Source of the DNA: Nostoc sp. LEGE 06077
GTDB taxonomy: Bacteria; Cyanobacteriota; Cyanobacteriia; Cyanobacteriales; Nostocaceae
DNA: 64,000 bases
Direction: 5' to 3'
NCBI RefSeq assembly: GCF_015207705.1
Contig: NZ_JADEWI010000023.1
Coordinates: forward strand, 1-64,000
Below the pieces are notes generated by a model, which worked only from the letters and a program-made list of their open reading frames with translations, did not search any database and had not been told where the DNA came from. The position numbers and the translations under genes are program-made. The first letter of the stretch is position 1. Each line of letters begins with the position of its first letter. Shown here one piece after another: positions 1 through 8,652 of this stretch.

Positions 1-497
1 TTTTAATAATGTAAGTTTTTTACGCACAATTACTTAATTGTATACTTAATCTTTATAAATTCTTCATATATGTTTAGAACATCTATTAAATATCTGTTTT
101 AAAACCTAAAACCATCTAAAAATAAACATTTTAGCAATAATTTAATAATTATTAAGAAAGAAATTTACAGTATTTTAGGCAATCTCAAGTGTTTTTAGCG
201 AAAAAAGGAAATTTTATTTTTAAAGTTTCTATATATTAAATATCTAGTAACTTTACATTTTTATCAAAATGTGTATACGCTAGTAATTAAAGGTGAGATT
301 GTATCCTTTTGAGCGAGATACAAAAAGTTTACCAAGCCCCGACCGGGCAATAGAGATACACAGTAATGGCTCTCAAAACCATTGATTTATATGAGTGATA
401 ACCAGTATTAGTAAGAAATCCAGGCTGGAATTTGCTTGCTTTTAGCACATTGTAATTATCGCTTGACTTGGGGCGATGCAATAGTAATGCGATCGCC
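1..497. other. AT-rich gene-free left edge
   Basis: No convincing gene is visible. The first ~290 bases are extremely A+T-rich. A short stem-loop (TTGTATC at 299-305 pairing with GATACAA at 317-323) lies about 175 bases beyond the RNase Z stop codon and could end that transcript, but it has no clear U-run. A HIP1-like GCGATCGC ends just before the stop codon of the next gene. Confidence 0.6.
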
Positions 498-1460
498 TTA
501 ACTTACAGACACTTGCTTCAACTCCACTTCCCGCCGTCTTGGCACATCATAACTCATAAAATCATAAGCCATATCAGTGTACGGAAAAATTGCACGGGCT
601 TCCTGAAGCAAATCTTTTAATTCTATGGGGTTGCCAGGAGCGTAGCGAGGACTAAAATGAGTCATAATTAACCGCCGAGAACCAGCCGCTAAAGCTGTTT
701 GTGCTGCCATCGTGGTTGTGGAATGCAATCTTTGAAAAGCCATCTCTGCGTCTGCATGGGCAAAGGTTGCTTCGTGAATTAAAACATCCGCATCCTGCGC
801 CAATTCCACTGCGCCTTCTGTATAAATTGTATCTGTACAATAAGCTATTTTCCGGCCAATTTCTGTAGGGCCGCAAAGTTCCGTACCTTTAATCACTCTC
901 CCATCGTCTAAGGTGACGGTTTCACCCCGTTTGAGTTGACCGTAAATCCGGCCAGGTGGAATTTGTAGCTCTTTAGCTTTTTCAATATCAAAACGTCCTG
1001 CGCGGTCTTTTTCGGCTACCCGATAACCAAACGCTGTGATCCGATGATGCAATTGGCCACAGGTAACAGTGAATTCTTGATCTTCATAAACTACTCCTGG
1101 ACGGATAGCATGAACTTTGATCGGATAGGAGAAGTGAGTATGAGAATAGCGTGATGCTGATTGGATATATTCATTTAATCCAGGTGGGCCGTAAAGATCA
1201 ATTCTGTCAACATTGCCAGCTAAACCACAACTAGCCAACAGACCCATCAAACCAAAAATGTGGTCGCCATGCAGATGGGTAATAAAAATTCGGGAAAGTT
1301 GGCTGATTTTTAGGTCACTCCGCAAAAGTTGATGCTGAGTACCTTCACCACAATCGAATAACCACAGTTCTGCTCGTTGGGGTAATCTCAGGGCGACACT
1401 AGAAACATTACGCGATCGCGTAGGTACACCGGAACTTGTCCCTAAAAATGTTATCTGCAC
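498..1460 (-). CDS. rnz: Ribonuclease Z (tRNA 3' endonuclease)
   Basis: Metallo-beta-lactamase-fold endonuclease that cuts precursor tRNAs after the discriminator base to create the 3' end for CCA addition, acting in the cytoplasm. The 320-residue protein starts with the family pattern MQITFLGTSSGVPT. It carries the zinc motif THLHGDH at residues 61-67 (H62, H64, D66, H67), with further metal-ligand regions around CTDT and THFSPRY. The length matches the usual bacterial long form of about 305-320 residues. The ATG start gives a clean N-terminus for the family. It is transcribed alone: about 200 bases separate it from the next minus-strand gene upstream. Identification is firm from the motifs. 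Confidence 0.95.
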   Translation of the reverse strand: MQITFLGTSSGVPTRSRNVSSVALRLPQRAELWLFDCGEGTQHQLLRSDLKISQLSRIFITHLHGDHIFGLMGLLASCGLAGNVDRIDLYGPPGLNEYIQSASRYSHTHFSYPIKVHAIRPGVVYEDQEFTVTCGQLHHRITAFGYRVAEKDRAGRFDIEKAKELQIPPGRIYGQLKRGETVTLDDGRVIKGTELCGPTEIGRKIAYCTDTIYTEGAVELAQDADVLIHEATFAHADAEMAFQRLHSTTTMAAQTALAAGSRRLIMTHFSPRYAPGNPIELKDLLQEARAIFPYTDMAYDFMSYDVPRRREVELKQVSVS

Positions 1461-1660
1461 AGCGTTTTTTCGTTTTCCTATTGCTGATTTTGGCGCTTTA
1501 TTCTATATGTTGACATGGTTTATCAAAAAAATTTTGCTCTCAACACAGCACATCCAAGTACGAGTTTTTTTAATTTCTCATCCAAGTTCGGATAAAAATA
1601 CCGCAGTTTTAATGATAAACCACGGTTACAAGCTTTCGGAAATGAATTGCGTCACAAAGC

Positions 1661-2107
1661 TTATTTAGTTTTTGCGGAAATATTTTCTAAAAGGCGATCG
1701 CGAATTCCCATTAGTTGTTCTTGGTTATCGATAGCCGAACGTGGTGCGGGTAAATCAGTATTCGGCCAACCGGGTAAATTATTGCATGGGCAAGTTTCTG
1801 CTGGCATCCCTACGTTTCTCATCGGTATCGGCATATTGCAGCGACCACAAGGCGTAATTTCCCATGCAGAAGTCAGCAATTCTGCAATGGTTTCATGAGT
1901 GCCTTCTAAATAACAATCGCCCGATTTTGATGAGATGATTTGCTGCCAACATTCTTCAAATTCTTGACTATAGCGATCGCCTCTATATACAGGTTGAGGT
2001 AACAAGCTTGCTGCCCCATTACCGATCACTACTTTCTTACCTAACTGAAACCAGTAGGCAAGATACTTCTTTATATCTTCTGTGTTTGCCATACCATGAT
2101 TGTACAT
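1661..2107 (-). CDS. Conserved cyanobacterial protein of unknown function, cysteine-containing
   Basis: I do not recognise a named family for this 148-residue soluble protein. It has no signal peptide or membrane segment. The C-terminal half holds PCGRCNMP and CPCNNLPGWPN, giving C-x2-C and C-x-C spacings that could bind a metal or form a redox pair, followed by a helical tail (QLMGIRDRLLEN). It lies on the same strand as cobU, 114 bases downstream of it, so co-transcription is possible; that alone does not show a cobalamin role. An alternative ATG five codons in (MANTED, position 2092) is equally plausible, as neither start has a clear Shine-Dalgarno sequence. Confidence 0.7.
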   Translation of the reverse strand: MYNHGMANTEDIKKYLAYWFQLGKKVVIGNGAASLLPQPVYRGDRYSQEFEECWQQIISSKSGDCYLEGTHETIAELLTSAWEITPCGRCNMPIPMRNVGMPAETCPCNNLPGWPNTDLPAPRSAIDNQEQLMGIRDRLLENISAKTK

Positions 2108-2221
2108 TCGGCATCAGGAGACTTGCTTTGTGTATATTATTAATTTTCTATTAAAAATTTGACTATCTATAGGCAGACAAAATAATAATCAAGTTCTTTT
2201 AATTTTTCTTAAAAATATACT

Positions 2222-2779
2222 TTACAATTCATCATCTATTTCTTTTGGTAGTGACGCTCCCAGCACACTCAAATTCAACACATGACCACCAGTAACAAGA
2301 TAAACAGTGTCACAAACAGCACCTAATTGACGTACCAAAGAACCCAGGCGATCGCGGAATTGTCTCCCAATGGGATAAGCAGGAATTACACCCCACCCTA
2401 CCTCTTCCGCCACAAACAGCATATCAGCCGCGACTAGTTGTACTGTCTCTAAAAACTCTGTGATTGTATTTTGCCAGCCAACCTCATCCTGGTCTAAAAG
2501 ATTCGTTACCCAAGTTCCCAAAGAATCAACTAACAGACAACTATCAGGTTTAGCATCAGCCAAAGTAGCTGACAATTCTATGGGTACTGCCAAGGTTGCC
2601 CAATTTTGAGGACGGCGTTGTTGATGTGAGCGAATACGTTTTTGCCATTCTATATCGGCAGGATTTTCTGTGGCGGTGGCTACATAAACAACTTTTTTAC
2701 CTAACTGCTTTGCTAGGTATTCAGCCCATTCACTTTTTCCCGACCGAGCAGGCCCCGTAATTAAAATAACTTTACCCAC
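2222..2779 (-). CDS. cobU: Adenosylcobinamide kinase / adenosylcobinamide-phosphate guanylyltransferase
   Basis: Bifunctional enzyme of the nucleotide-loop assembly branch of cobalamin synthesis. It phosphorylates adenosylcobinamide and then transfers GMP to give adenosylcobinamide-GDP. The 185-residue protein has an N-terminal P-loop GPARSGKS (9-16), the family block KRIRSHQQRRPQNW with the histidine expected to carry the guanylyl group, and the second nucleotide-binding block DSLGTWVTNLL. The C-terminal VTGGHVLNLS is also typical. Length matches the family (about 180). It is divergent from the plus-strand gene at 2869, with 89 bases between them. No cobalamin riboswitch is recognisable in that short gap. 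Confidence 0.93.
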   Translation of the reverse strand: MGKVILITGPARSGKSEWAEYLAKQLGKKVVYVATATENPADIEWQKRIRSHQQRRPQNWATLAVPIELSATLADAKPDSCLLVDSLGTWVTNLLDQDEVGWQNTITEFLETVQLVAADMLFVAEEVGWGVIPAYPIGRQFRDRLGSLVRQLGAVCDTVYLVTGGHVLNLSVLGASLPKEIDDEL

Positions 2780-2868
2780 AGATATTTCCTAATACTTTTA
2801 GACAATGATTTTGAGGTTGTTTGTGGCAAATATCTTTTAAAAGATAAAATTAGCACCAGCATTAATTT

Positions 2869-3756
2869 GTGCCAAAATTGGCAAAAGCTCAAATTCCCAA
2901 CACACCTTTGTGGATAATGAAACACCACAGAGGGCAGCACACATACAGGATTGCGTTTATGAAAACAGGACTAAAACGTATTGAGGCAACTCTACACGAT
3001 CTAGGCAATCGGGACAATGCAACTGTCGAAGCGGGTGATACACCAAAGCACCCAGTATCTTTTAGAATTAGTGTTTCTGCCAAAGCGACTACCCCAGGTA
3101 CAGATACATCAGATGATGAGACCATCACCCCAGAAATCATAGATAACCTAGATATTCACTCGCAAAATGACAGCACTGTTGAACAGCATCATTCTGTAGA
3201 GACATTTTCGGGGGAAGAAATTGGTGGTAAAACACCAAGCCTACCCAAGTTTAAAAGTCCTAGCTTTAGTAACCATCGTCATGGAGCGAACCCAGCCTTA
3301 GCAATGAATTTGTTGCAAGAAATTCAAATTCATGTGGCTGGTTGGCAGCAAGAACTCCAAATTATTCTGCAACAAATCCAAGAACTTTATCTAGAAGGGC
3401 CAATAGTTAATGGTTGGTTAGAGTCTAATCCCAAAGAACCAGAACAGCCTGGAACTGCAACACTCCGCCATGCAGAAGTTGATCGTTTGATGAACTATGT
3501 AGAAGAAATCTGTACCACTGGTAGTAAAGACGCTTATCAATTTGCGCGGACAGGTTATCGCCTTTGTGGTTTGGATGGCTCAGGTAAAGTTTGGTCACGT
3601 CCCTGTCCACCAGATCAAGTACCTACAGTTAGTATGGCGATCGCGCGGCATCAAAAATTACGCCAGCTGTTAGGACGCAAACAATATTTAGAAACGCGCT
3701 TGAGTCAGTTAGCCGAAACTCTCGTAGTTTTACACAGTCATATTCAACAAGCGTGA
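2869..3756 (+). CDS. Hypothetical cyanobacterial protein, helical C-terminal half
   Basis: I do not recognise a family. As written, the 295-residue protein begins at GTG 2869; in-frame ATGs at 2917 (residue 17) and 2959 (residue 31) are alternatives. Residues 60-145 are polar and low in hydrophobics, probably disordered. The conserved-looking part is about 145-295: a helical region (LLQEIQIHVAGWQQELQ), then the block YQFARTGYRLCGLDGSGKVW, and a final coiled-coil-like helix (RKQYLETRLSQLAETLVVL). No signal peptide, membrane segment or catalytic motif is evident. It is divergent from cobU and stands 134 bases before the glycosyltransferase cluster. Confidence 0.75.
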   Translation: MPKLAKAQIPNTPLWIMKHHRGQHTYRIAFMKTGLKRIEATLHDLGNRDNATVEAGDTPKHPVSFRISVSAKATTPGTDTSDDETITPEIIDNLDIHSQNDSTVEQHHSVETFSGEEIGGKTPSLPKFKSPSFSNHRHGANPALAMNLLQEIQIHVAGWQQELQIILQQIQELYLEGPIVNGWLESNPKEPEQPGTATLRHAEVDRLMNYVEEICTTGSKDAYQFARTGYRLCGLDGSGKVWSRPCPPDQVPTVSMAIARHQKLRQLLGRKQYLETRLSQLAETLVVLHSHIQQA

Positions 3757-3890
3757 AGAATTAAGGACTATTTCCGAAGAAACGCGGTTGGTGGGTGGGA
3801 ATTTTTTGTTATAGATTAGCACAGAGCAGGCGACCGTTGGATTGAAGACAGTAATCTAAAATCCAAGGGTGACAACTTAAAATTAATCCT

Positions 3891-4823
3891 ATGCCAGACA
3901 TCCAACTCTCTGCCATTATCTGTACGCACAATCGAGATACCTATTTAGGTGCGGCGATTGATAGCCTCTTGGCGCAGGATTTTGCTGCTGACTTTGAGGT
4001 GATAGTGGTAGATAACAACTCCAGCGATCGCACCCGCGAAGTTGTCGAACAAAGAGCCTGCAATCCCCGGTTAAAGTATATCTTTGAACCCACCACTGGC
4101 TTATCTGTTGCCCGTAACACTGGTGCTAAAGCTGCTAGTGCCGAAATTCTCGCTTATTTAGATGATGATGCCGTAGCCAGCGATCGCTGGTTGCAAGTAT
4201 TGTATTCTGCCTATCAAAGCAACCCCAAACTAGCGATCGCTGGTGGCAAAGTAACGCTTTTATGGCCACCAACTATCCAACCACCCAAATGGCTATCTTC
4301 TGGGTTAGCAGGCAATTTGGGAGCTTACGATCTAGGCGATAAACTAGTTTACATCGAGCAGCCTGGTTTAACTCCCAGAGGCTTAAATTATTCGATCCGG
4401 CGTAGCTTTCTAGCAGAAATTGGTGGTTTTGATCCCCATCTCGGTCGAGTGGGGAAAAATTTGTTATCTAATGAAGAACTGCAAATGACGGAATTTGCAC
4501 TTCAGCATGGTTGGCAAGTTGCCTATCTTCCTGAAGCTTTAGTTGCTCATAACGTTGCACCCGAACGACTCAATCGCTCTTGGTTTTTAAATCGCGGTTG
4601 GTGGCAAGGTATTAGTGAGTGCTATCGAGAACAACTGGCAGGCAAAACAGGTATCGGTCAATTACAGCGCGGTAGCGAACGCTTAATTAGGGGTTTATAT
4701 AAGTCATTACAGTATTTTTCTGATCCAGCAGAACGCTTCGACAAACTTGTGTATACATATTGTCAAATAGGTTATTTAAATGCTGCTATTCAGGGTCTAT
4801 TTGCTACATCCCATAAAAAATAA
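3891..4823 (+). CDS. Family-2 glycosyltransferase (exopolysaccharide type)
   Basis: Inverting GT-A-fold glycosyltransferase expected to transfer a sugar from a nucleotide donor to a lipid-linked or polysaccharide acceptor at the inner face of the membrane. The 310-residue protein opens with the GT2 signature LSAIICTHNRDTYLGAAIDS, then VVDNNSSDRT (donor binding) and the metal-binding LAYLDDDAVAS near residues 90-100. The acceptor-side region has GGFDPHLGRVG and LSNEELQM. No transmembrane segment is evident. It is followed after 15 bases by a second GT2 gene and then an acetyltransferase, so the three probably serve one exopolysaccharide or glycolipid pathway. Donor and acceptor cannot be told from the sequence. 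Confidence 0.88.
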   Translation: MPDIQLSAIICTHNRDTYLGAAIDSLLAQDFAADFEVIVVDNNSSDRTREVVEQRACNPRLKYIFEPTTGLSVARNTGAKAASAEILAYLDDDAVASDRWLQVLYSAYQSNPKLAIAGGKVTLLWPPTIQPPKWLSSGLAGNLGAYDLGDKLVYIEQPGLTPRGLNYSIRRSFLAEIGGFDPHLGRVGKNLLSNEELQMTEFALQHGWQVAYLPEALVAHNVAPERLNRSWFLNRGWWQGISECYREQLAGKTGIGQLQRGSERLIRGLYKSLQYFSDPAERFDKLVYTYCQIGYLNAAIQGLFATSHKK

Positions 4824-4838
4824 CAAATAACAACATAT

Positions 4839-5780
4839 ATGTCATCTAAAATTCCCGTCTCTGTACTTATTCCTGCCAAAAACGAAGAAGCTAATTTGCC
4901 AGCTTGTCTTGCTAGTCTGCAAAGGGCAGATGAAATCTTTATTGTAGATTCTCAAAGTACTGATAAAAGCATCGAGATTGCTAACAATCACGGTGCCAAT
5001 GTTGTGCAATTTCACTTCAATGGACGCTGGCCAAAAAAGAAAAACTGGTCTTTAGATAATCTACCTTTCCGTAATGAATGGGTACTCATTGTCGATTGTG
5101 ATGAACGTATCACTCCCGAATTGTGGGATGAAATTGCTCAAGCAATTCAAAATGCAGAATTTAACGGTTACTACCTCAACCGTCGGGTATTTTTCTTAGG
5201 TAAATGGATTCAGCATGGGGGTAAATATCCCGATTGGAATTTGCGTTTATTCAAACATAAAGTTGGTCGTTACGAAAATCTAAATACTGAAGATATTCCC
5301 AACACAGGCGACAACGAAGTTCACGAACACGTTATTTTACAAGGTAACGTCGGCTATCTCAAAAATGATATGCTCCATGAAGACTTCCGCGATTTGTTCC
5401 ACTGGTTAGAAAGACACAATCGCTATTCCAATTGGGAAGCTCGCGTTTATTACAATATTCTCACTGGCCAAGATGAAAAAGGTACAATTGGCGCTAACTT
5501 ATTTGGTGATGCTGTTCAACGTAAGCGCTTTTTGAAGAAAGTTTGGGTACATTTGCCTTTTAAACCAATTTTACGCTTTATCTTGTTCTATATTATTCAA
5601 CGTGGTTTTTTGGATGGCAAAGCTGGATATATTTACGGGCGGTTGCTAAGTCAATATGAATATCAAATTGGCGTAAAACTCTATGAGTTACGTAACTGTG
5701 GTGGTAAATTAAATACTGCAAATACTACTAAATCTTTACCACCATCTCTACCTCAAAAAATCGAACAGACAGCAACTTAG
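4839..5780 (+). CDS. Family-2 glycosyltransferase (WaaE/KdtX-like)
   Basis: Second GT2 enzyme of the cluster, 313 residues. It begins PVSVLIPAKNEEANLPACL and has DEIFIVDSQSTDKSIEIA for donor binding and LIVDCDERITPELW as the DxD-type metal site. The KKKNWSLDNLPFRNEW stretch and the later GGKYPDWNLRLFKHKVGRYE and HEHVILQG blocks are typical of the subgroup that includes the lipopolysaccharide core glucosyltransferase WaaE/KdtX. Residues 230-270 (FKPILRFILFYIIQRGFLDG) form an amphipathic or membrane-associated helix common in this subgroup. The 15-base spacing behind the previous gene indicates one operon. A terminator follows about 90 bases after the stop. Confidence 0.88.
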   Translation: MSSKIPVSVLIPAKNEEANLPACLASLQRADEIFIVDSQSTDKSIEIANNHGANVVQFHFNGRWPKKKNWSLDNLPFRNEWVLIVDCDERITPELWDEIAQAIQNAEFNGYYLNRRVFFLGKWIQHGGKYPDWNLRLFKHKVGRYENLNTEDIPNTGDNEVHEHVILQGNVGYLKNDMLHEDFRDLFHWLERHNRYSNWEARVYYNILTGQDEKGTIGANLFGDAVQRKRFLKKVWVHLPFKPILRFILFYIIQRGFLDGKAGYIYGRLLSQYEYQIGVKLYELRNCGGKLNTANTTKSLPPSLPQKIEQTAT

Positions 5781-5870
5781 TAAGTATGACGTAAGAAGTC
5801 TGAAATAAAGAAACCCGGATAATTCATCAGCTGTGGAGCGATTGGTAATGGGTTGCTTTATTGAGAAATG

Positions 5871-5907
5871 AGGGACTGGGAAAATTATACTACCCAGTCT
5901 CTTTTAT
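5871..5907 (+). terminator. Rho-independent terminator after the glycosyltransferase pair
   Basis: AGGGACTGGG at 5871-5880 pairs with CCCAGTCTCT at 5893-5902 through a 12-base A/T-rich loop (one G-T wobble), directly followed by TTTATTTA. It ends only 26 bases before the acetyltransferase start, so that gene probably has its own promoter or depends on readthrough. Confidence 0.75.
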
Positions 5908-5932
5908 TTATCGACTATTGACCATTTGAGCA

Positions 5933-6496
5933 ATGACTAATAACCAATCCTTTGTAGATTTACGCCAGTATGATCAATCCTGGTTTGACCGTGGCCGTCC
6001 ATCCTGGTATGTTTTGTTATGGTGGTTTGTCCAGGCGATCGCCTTTCCTTTAACTCCACATCCTTTGAATAGTCTGCGTTGTTCTTTACTGCGGCTATTC
6101 GGTGCGCGGATTGGTCAAGGCGTATTAATTAGACCCACCGCCCGCTTCACGTATCCTTGGAAAATTACTATCGGTGACTACAGTTGGATTGGTGATGACG
6201 TAGTTTTCTACAGCTTGGATGAAATTAGCATTGGTGAACACTGCGTGATTTCCCAAAAAACTTACTTGTGTACTGGTAGCCACGACATCCAAGACCCGGC
6301 TTTTAGGTTAAAAACAGCGCCAATTACTATTAACAATGGGGTATGGGTAACAACAGATTGCTTTGTTGGCCCCGGAGTTGAAATTGGCGCGAATGCTGTA
6401 ATCGGCGCTCGTAGCACTGTGTTTGCTAGTATGCCTAGTGGACAAGTTTGTTGGGGAAGTCCTTGTAAGCCACATCACTCTAGACTGAAAAATTAA
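5933..6496 (+). CDS. WcaF-type hexapeptide-repeat acetyltransferase
   Basis: Left-handed beta-helix acyltransferase, probably O-acetylating a sugar of an extracellular polysaccharide with acetyl-CoA, as WcaF does in colanic acid synthesis. In the 187 residues, an N-terminal helix (SWYVLLWWFVQAIAFPL) precedes LRCSLLRLFGARIGQGVLI, where hexapeptide repeats begin (IGDYSWIGDDVVF, ISIGEHCVIS, GVEIGANAVIGARSTV). The catalytic-histidine region is TGSHDIQDP, and the C-terminus has WGSPCKPH in place of the commoner GNPA. The ATG start lies inside a heptamer-like repeat (GAGCAATGACTAATAACC), a pattern seen at other starts in this window. It follows the two GT2 genes. Confidence 0.88.
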   Translation: MTNNQSFVDLRQYDQSWFDRGRPSWYVLLWWFVQAIAFPLTPHPLNSLRCSLLRLFGARIGQGVLIRPTARFTYPWKITIGDYSWIGDDVVFYSLDEISIGEHCVISQKTYLCTGSHDIQDPAFRLKTAPITINNGVWVTTDCFVGPGVEIGANAVIGARSTVFASMPSGQVCWGSPCKPHHSRLKN

Positions 6497-6867
6497 GTCA
6501 ATCAACCCAATGTTTAAGCGTTATGGCAGGGGATAGGTGACAGGTGACAGAGTTAAAAGTCTTTGATTGTCTAAGTTTTACCGCTTACCGATGTCCTAAC
6601 TACCTTGGCTACATCTGTATTTTTATATAGCAGAGAACAGGTTTGAAAGTTTTTTAGTGTATTGATTTTCCAGTCGAGCCTGTATCTTATTCAGGTGCAT
6701 ACCGCTATGACTTTGAACGTTAATTCAAGTAAGACGGGGAAATTGCCCCCTTCTTGTTCGGTTATACTACTGTTGGTCGTACACAAATAAATATAACCTC
6801 TAAAGTAGTGGTAAAACATTACTTTTCCACGTTATTTAGTCGCTCTGCAACCAAGGGGTGAAAACCT
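6497..6867. other. Gene-free stretch before the histidine kinase
   Basis: No gene is visible. It contains a degenerate dispersed repeat (6534-6610), described separately, and an A/T-rich segment that presumably holds the kinase promoter. I cannot pick a convincing -10/-35 pair or regulator site. Confidence 0.5.
6534..6610 (+). repeat. Dispersed intergenic repeat, copy 1
   Basis: Begins with heptamer units (TAGGTGACAGGTGACAGAG) followed by AAAAGTCTTT, TCTAAGTTTTA and ATGTCCTAACTACCTTGGCT. The same succession, about three quarters identical by eye, recurs at 11580-11655. Between genes here it has no coding role. Confidence 0.6.
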
Positions 6868-8316
6868 GTGTACGAATGGATCTTGCCAAGCCTGAGTGAA
6901 GTTTTAGCCGAAAGTCAATCAACTATGGTTGAATGTTCACCAGCCAAGGCAGAGCGGCAATGGCGCATGAGTTTAGCAGCCACAGAACATTTATTAATTG
7001 AGACTTTAGGAATTACCTCTCCATGTGCTTCACCAGCATTGATATTAGCTGCACCAGCACCCTTATTTAGTCAACCAGCATTAACTCAAAACTTACAGAC
7101 AGTTACTTTTACAGCCAAGCCATTTAACCCCTTGGCTTTAATGCCGTTTCAAATGCCGACAACAGCGACAGTTGCTGAAGAACATTCTTTTCAAGAAGCA
7201 GTCCTGCCTTTACTACCAGCTGATCCCTTAGTGGCAGAGCAATTTTGCTTGGTATTCACAGGTAGATTCAGATTAGTACTGATTTTGGCAGAACGTAAAA
7301 ATGGTAACAAAATATTTTCATTTTCCTTTGACCCACAGATAGTTCAGCAAGCATGGCGAGCCATAGGGGCGCGGGTAATGCTGACTAATCCCGATTTCTG
7401 CGCGGAACTAGATGGTTTAGTGCAACAGTATTCACCAGTAGCTCCAGATTATCGAATTACAGCCCAGTTTAGCCAGTTGTTACTTCAGGAATTGCCAGAA
7501 CCAGAAGCCAGTAAAGACTGGGAAACAGCAACAAGCTTCCCTCATCCCCAACCGTCAATTCCCAATTCGCAACACCCAGTCCCCGATGTAGAGTTGCTTC
7601 AAGCATTTGCTCATGAGGTTCGTACTCCTCTGACAACCATCCGCACCATGACTCGCTTACTACTCAAGCGGCGTGACTTACCTACAGGTGTAAGCGATCG
7701 CTTAAAAATTATTGATCATGAGTGTACTGAGCAAATTGACCGAATGGAATTACTTTTCAAGGCAGCAGAACTAGAAACTTGTGCTTCCATGAAAGCTGCG
7801 AATACTCATCTCACACCAATGTCTCTCAATCAAGTTTTGCAACAGAGTATTCCTCGTTGGCAACAAGCTGCAACTCGACGTAACCTGACTTTAGATGTAG
7901 TTGTACCACAACAACTACCTACAGTTGTTAGTAATCCGACAATGTTGGATCGGGTTCTCACTGGTTTGATGGAGAATTTTACCCGTAGCTTACCTGCTGG
8001 TAGCCATATTCAAGTACAGGTTATCCCCGCTGGTGATCAACTCAAGCTTCAACTATCGCCTCATCTTCATTGTCAAAACACAGATGCAGCAAATACATCT
8101 GTAACACCACCGATTCGTAAAGCTCTGGGTCAATTGTTAATGTTTCAACCAGAGACAGGTACGATTAGTTTGAATTTAACTGCAACTAAACAACTGTTCC
8201 AAGCAATTGGCGGTAAGTTGATTGTGCGCCAACGCCCGCAATATGGTGAGGTGTTAACTATATTCTTACCTTTGGAAGTCAGCCATCAGCAAAAGTTAGA
8301 ACTTAGGAAGAATTAG
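6868..8316 (+). CDS. Histidine kinase-like protein with degenerate ATPase domain
   Basis: The 482-residue protein starts at GTG 6868. Residues 1-220 form an unrecognised N-terminal region, perhaps a sensor; no membrane segment is obvious. At 245-310 lies a HisKA dimerisation domain with H-box QAFAHEVRTPLTTIRTM (H249). The C-terminal region (330-470) has HATPase shape, ending FQAIGGKLIVRQRPQYGEVLTIFLPL. The N-box is LTGLMENFTRSLP, and I see no DxGxG or clear GxG lid, so ATP binding is doubtful. The linker before HisKA (PHPQPSIPNSQHPV) is translated from a heptamer-like repeat (7536-7586). No response regulator is adjacent. It could be a pseudokinase or phosphatase partner rather than an active kinase. 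Confidence 0.82.
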   Translation: MYEWILPSLSEVLAESQSTMVECSPAKAERQWRMSLAATEHLLIETLGITSPCASPALILAAPAPLFSQPALTQNLQTVTFTAKPFNPLALMPFQMPTTATVAEEHSFQEAVLPLLPADPLVAEQFCLVFTGRFRLVLILAERKNGNKIFSFSFDPQIVQQAWRAIGARVMLTNPDFCAELDGLVQQYSPVAPDYRITAQFSQLLLQELPEPEASKDWETATSFPHPQPSIPNSQHPVPDVELLQAFAHEVRTPLTTIRTMTRLLLKRRDLPTGVSDRLKIIDHECTEQIDRMELLFKAAELETCASMKAANTHLTPMSLNQVLQQSIPRWQQAATRRNLTLDVVVPQQLPTVVSNPTMLDRVLTGLMENFTRSLPAGSHIQVQVIPAGDQLKLQLSPHLHCQNTDAANTSVTPPIRKALGQLLMFQPETGTISLNLTATKQLFQAIGGKLIVRQRPQYGEVLTIFLPLEVSHQQKLELRKN

Positions 8317-8319
8317 TTA

Positions 8320-8445
8320 AGACTTACGCAAATGTCATATTTTTTGCGTTTAGGCTGTCAAAAGTTCAAAAAAACCTTGATTTTTAACCCTTGATCCTTG
8401 ACTCTTGTACCAGAAACTAGATGTGCCAGCCAGTTGCGTAAGTCT
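8320..8445. mobile_element. Putative 126-bp MITE-like element with 12-bp inverted ends
   Basis: AGACTTACGCAA at 8320-8331 is exactly reversed as TTGCGTAAGTCT at 8434-8445. The interior has no coding capacity and includes the repeat-like run CCTTGATTTTTAACCCTTGA. No clear target-site duplication flanks it. It lies 3 bases after the kinase stop, so it could also act as that gene's 3' hairpin. I see nothing further in 8446-8652. Confidence 0.5.
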
Positions 8446-8652
8446 GGCAATTTTACTTTATGGATGATACAAATACAGGTGTAAGGGTAGAGCCTAAACC
8501 TTACAAGTTCTTGTATATGTATCAAGATTGTGGTGAATTGAGATAACATACTGAGAATTTCAGCATCAAATCTTCATAAACTTCAAGACGCTATGTTGGC
8601 TACAAGATTTCTTTGATCCTGAGCCATTTAACGGCAAAACTTGACAGCCAGA

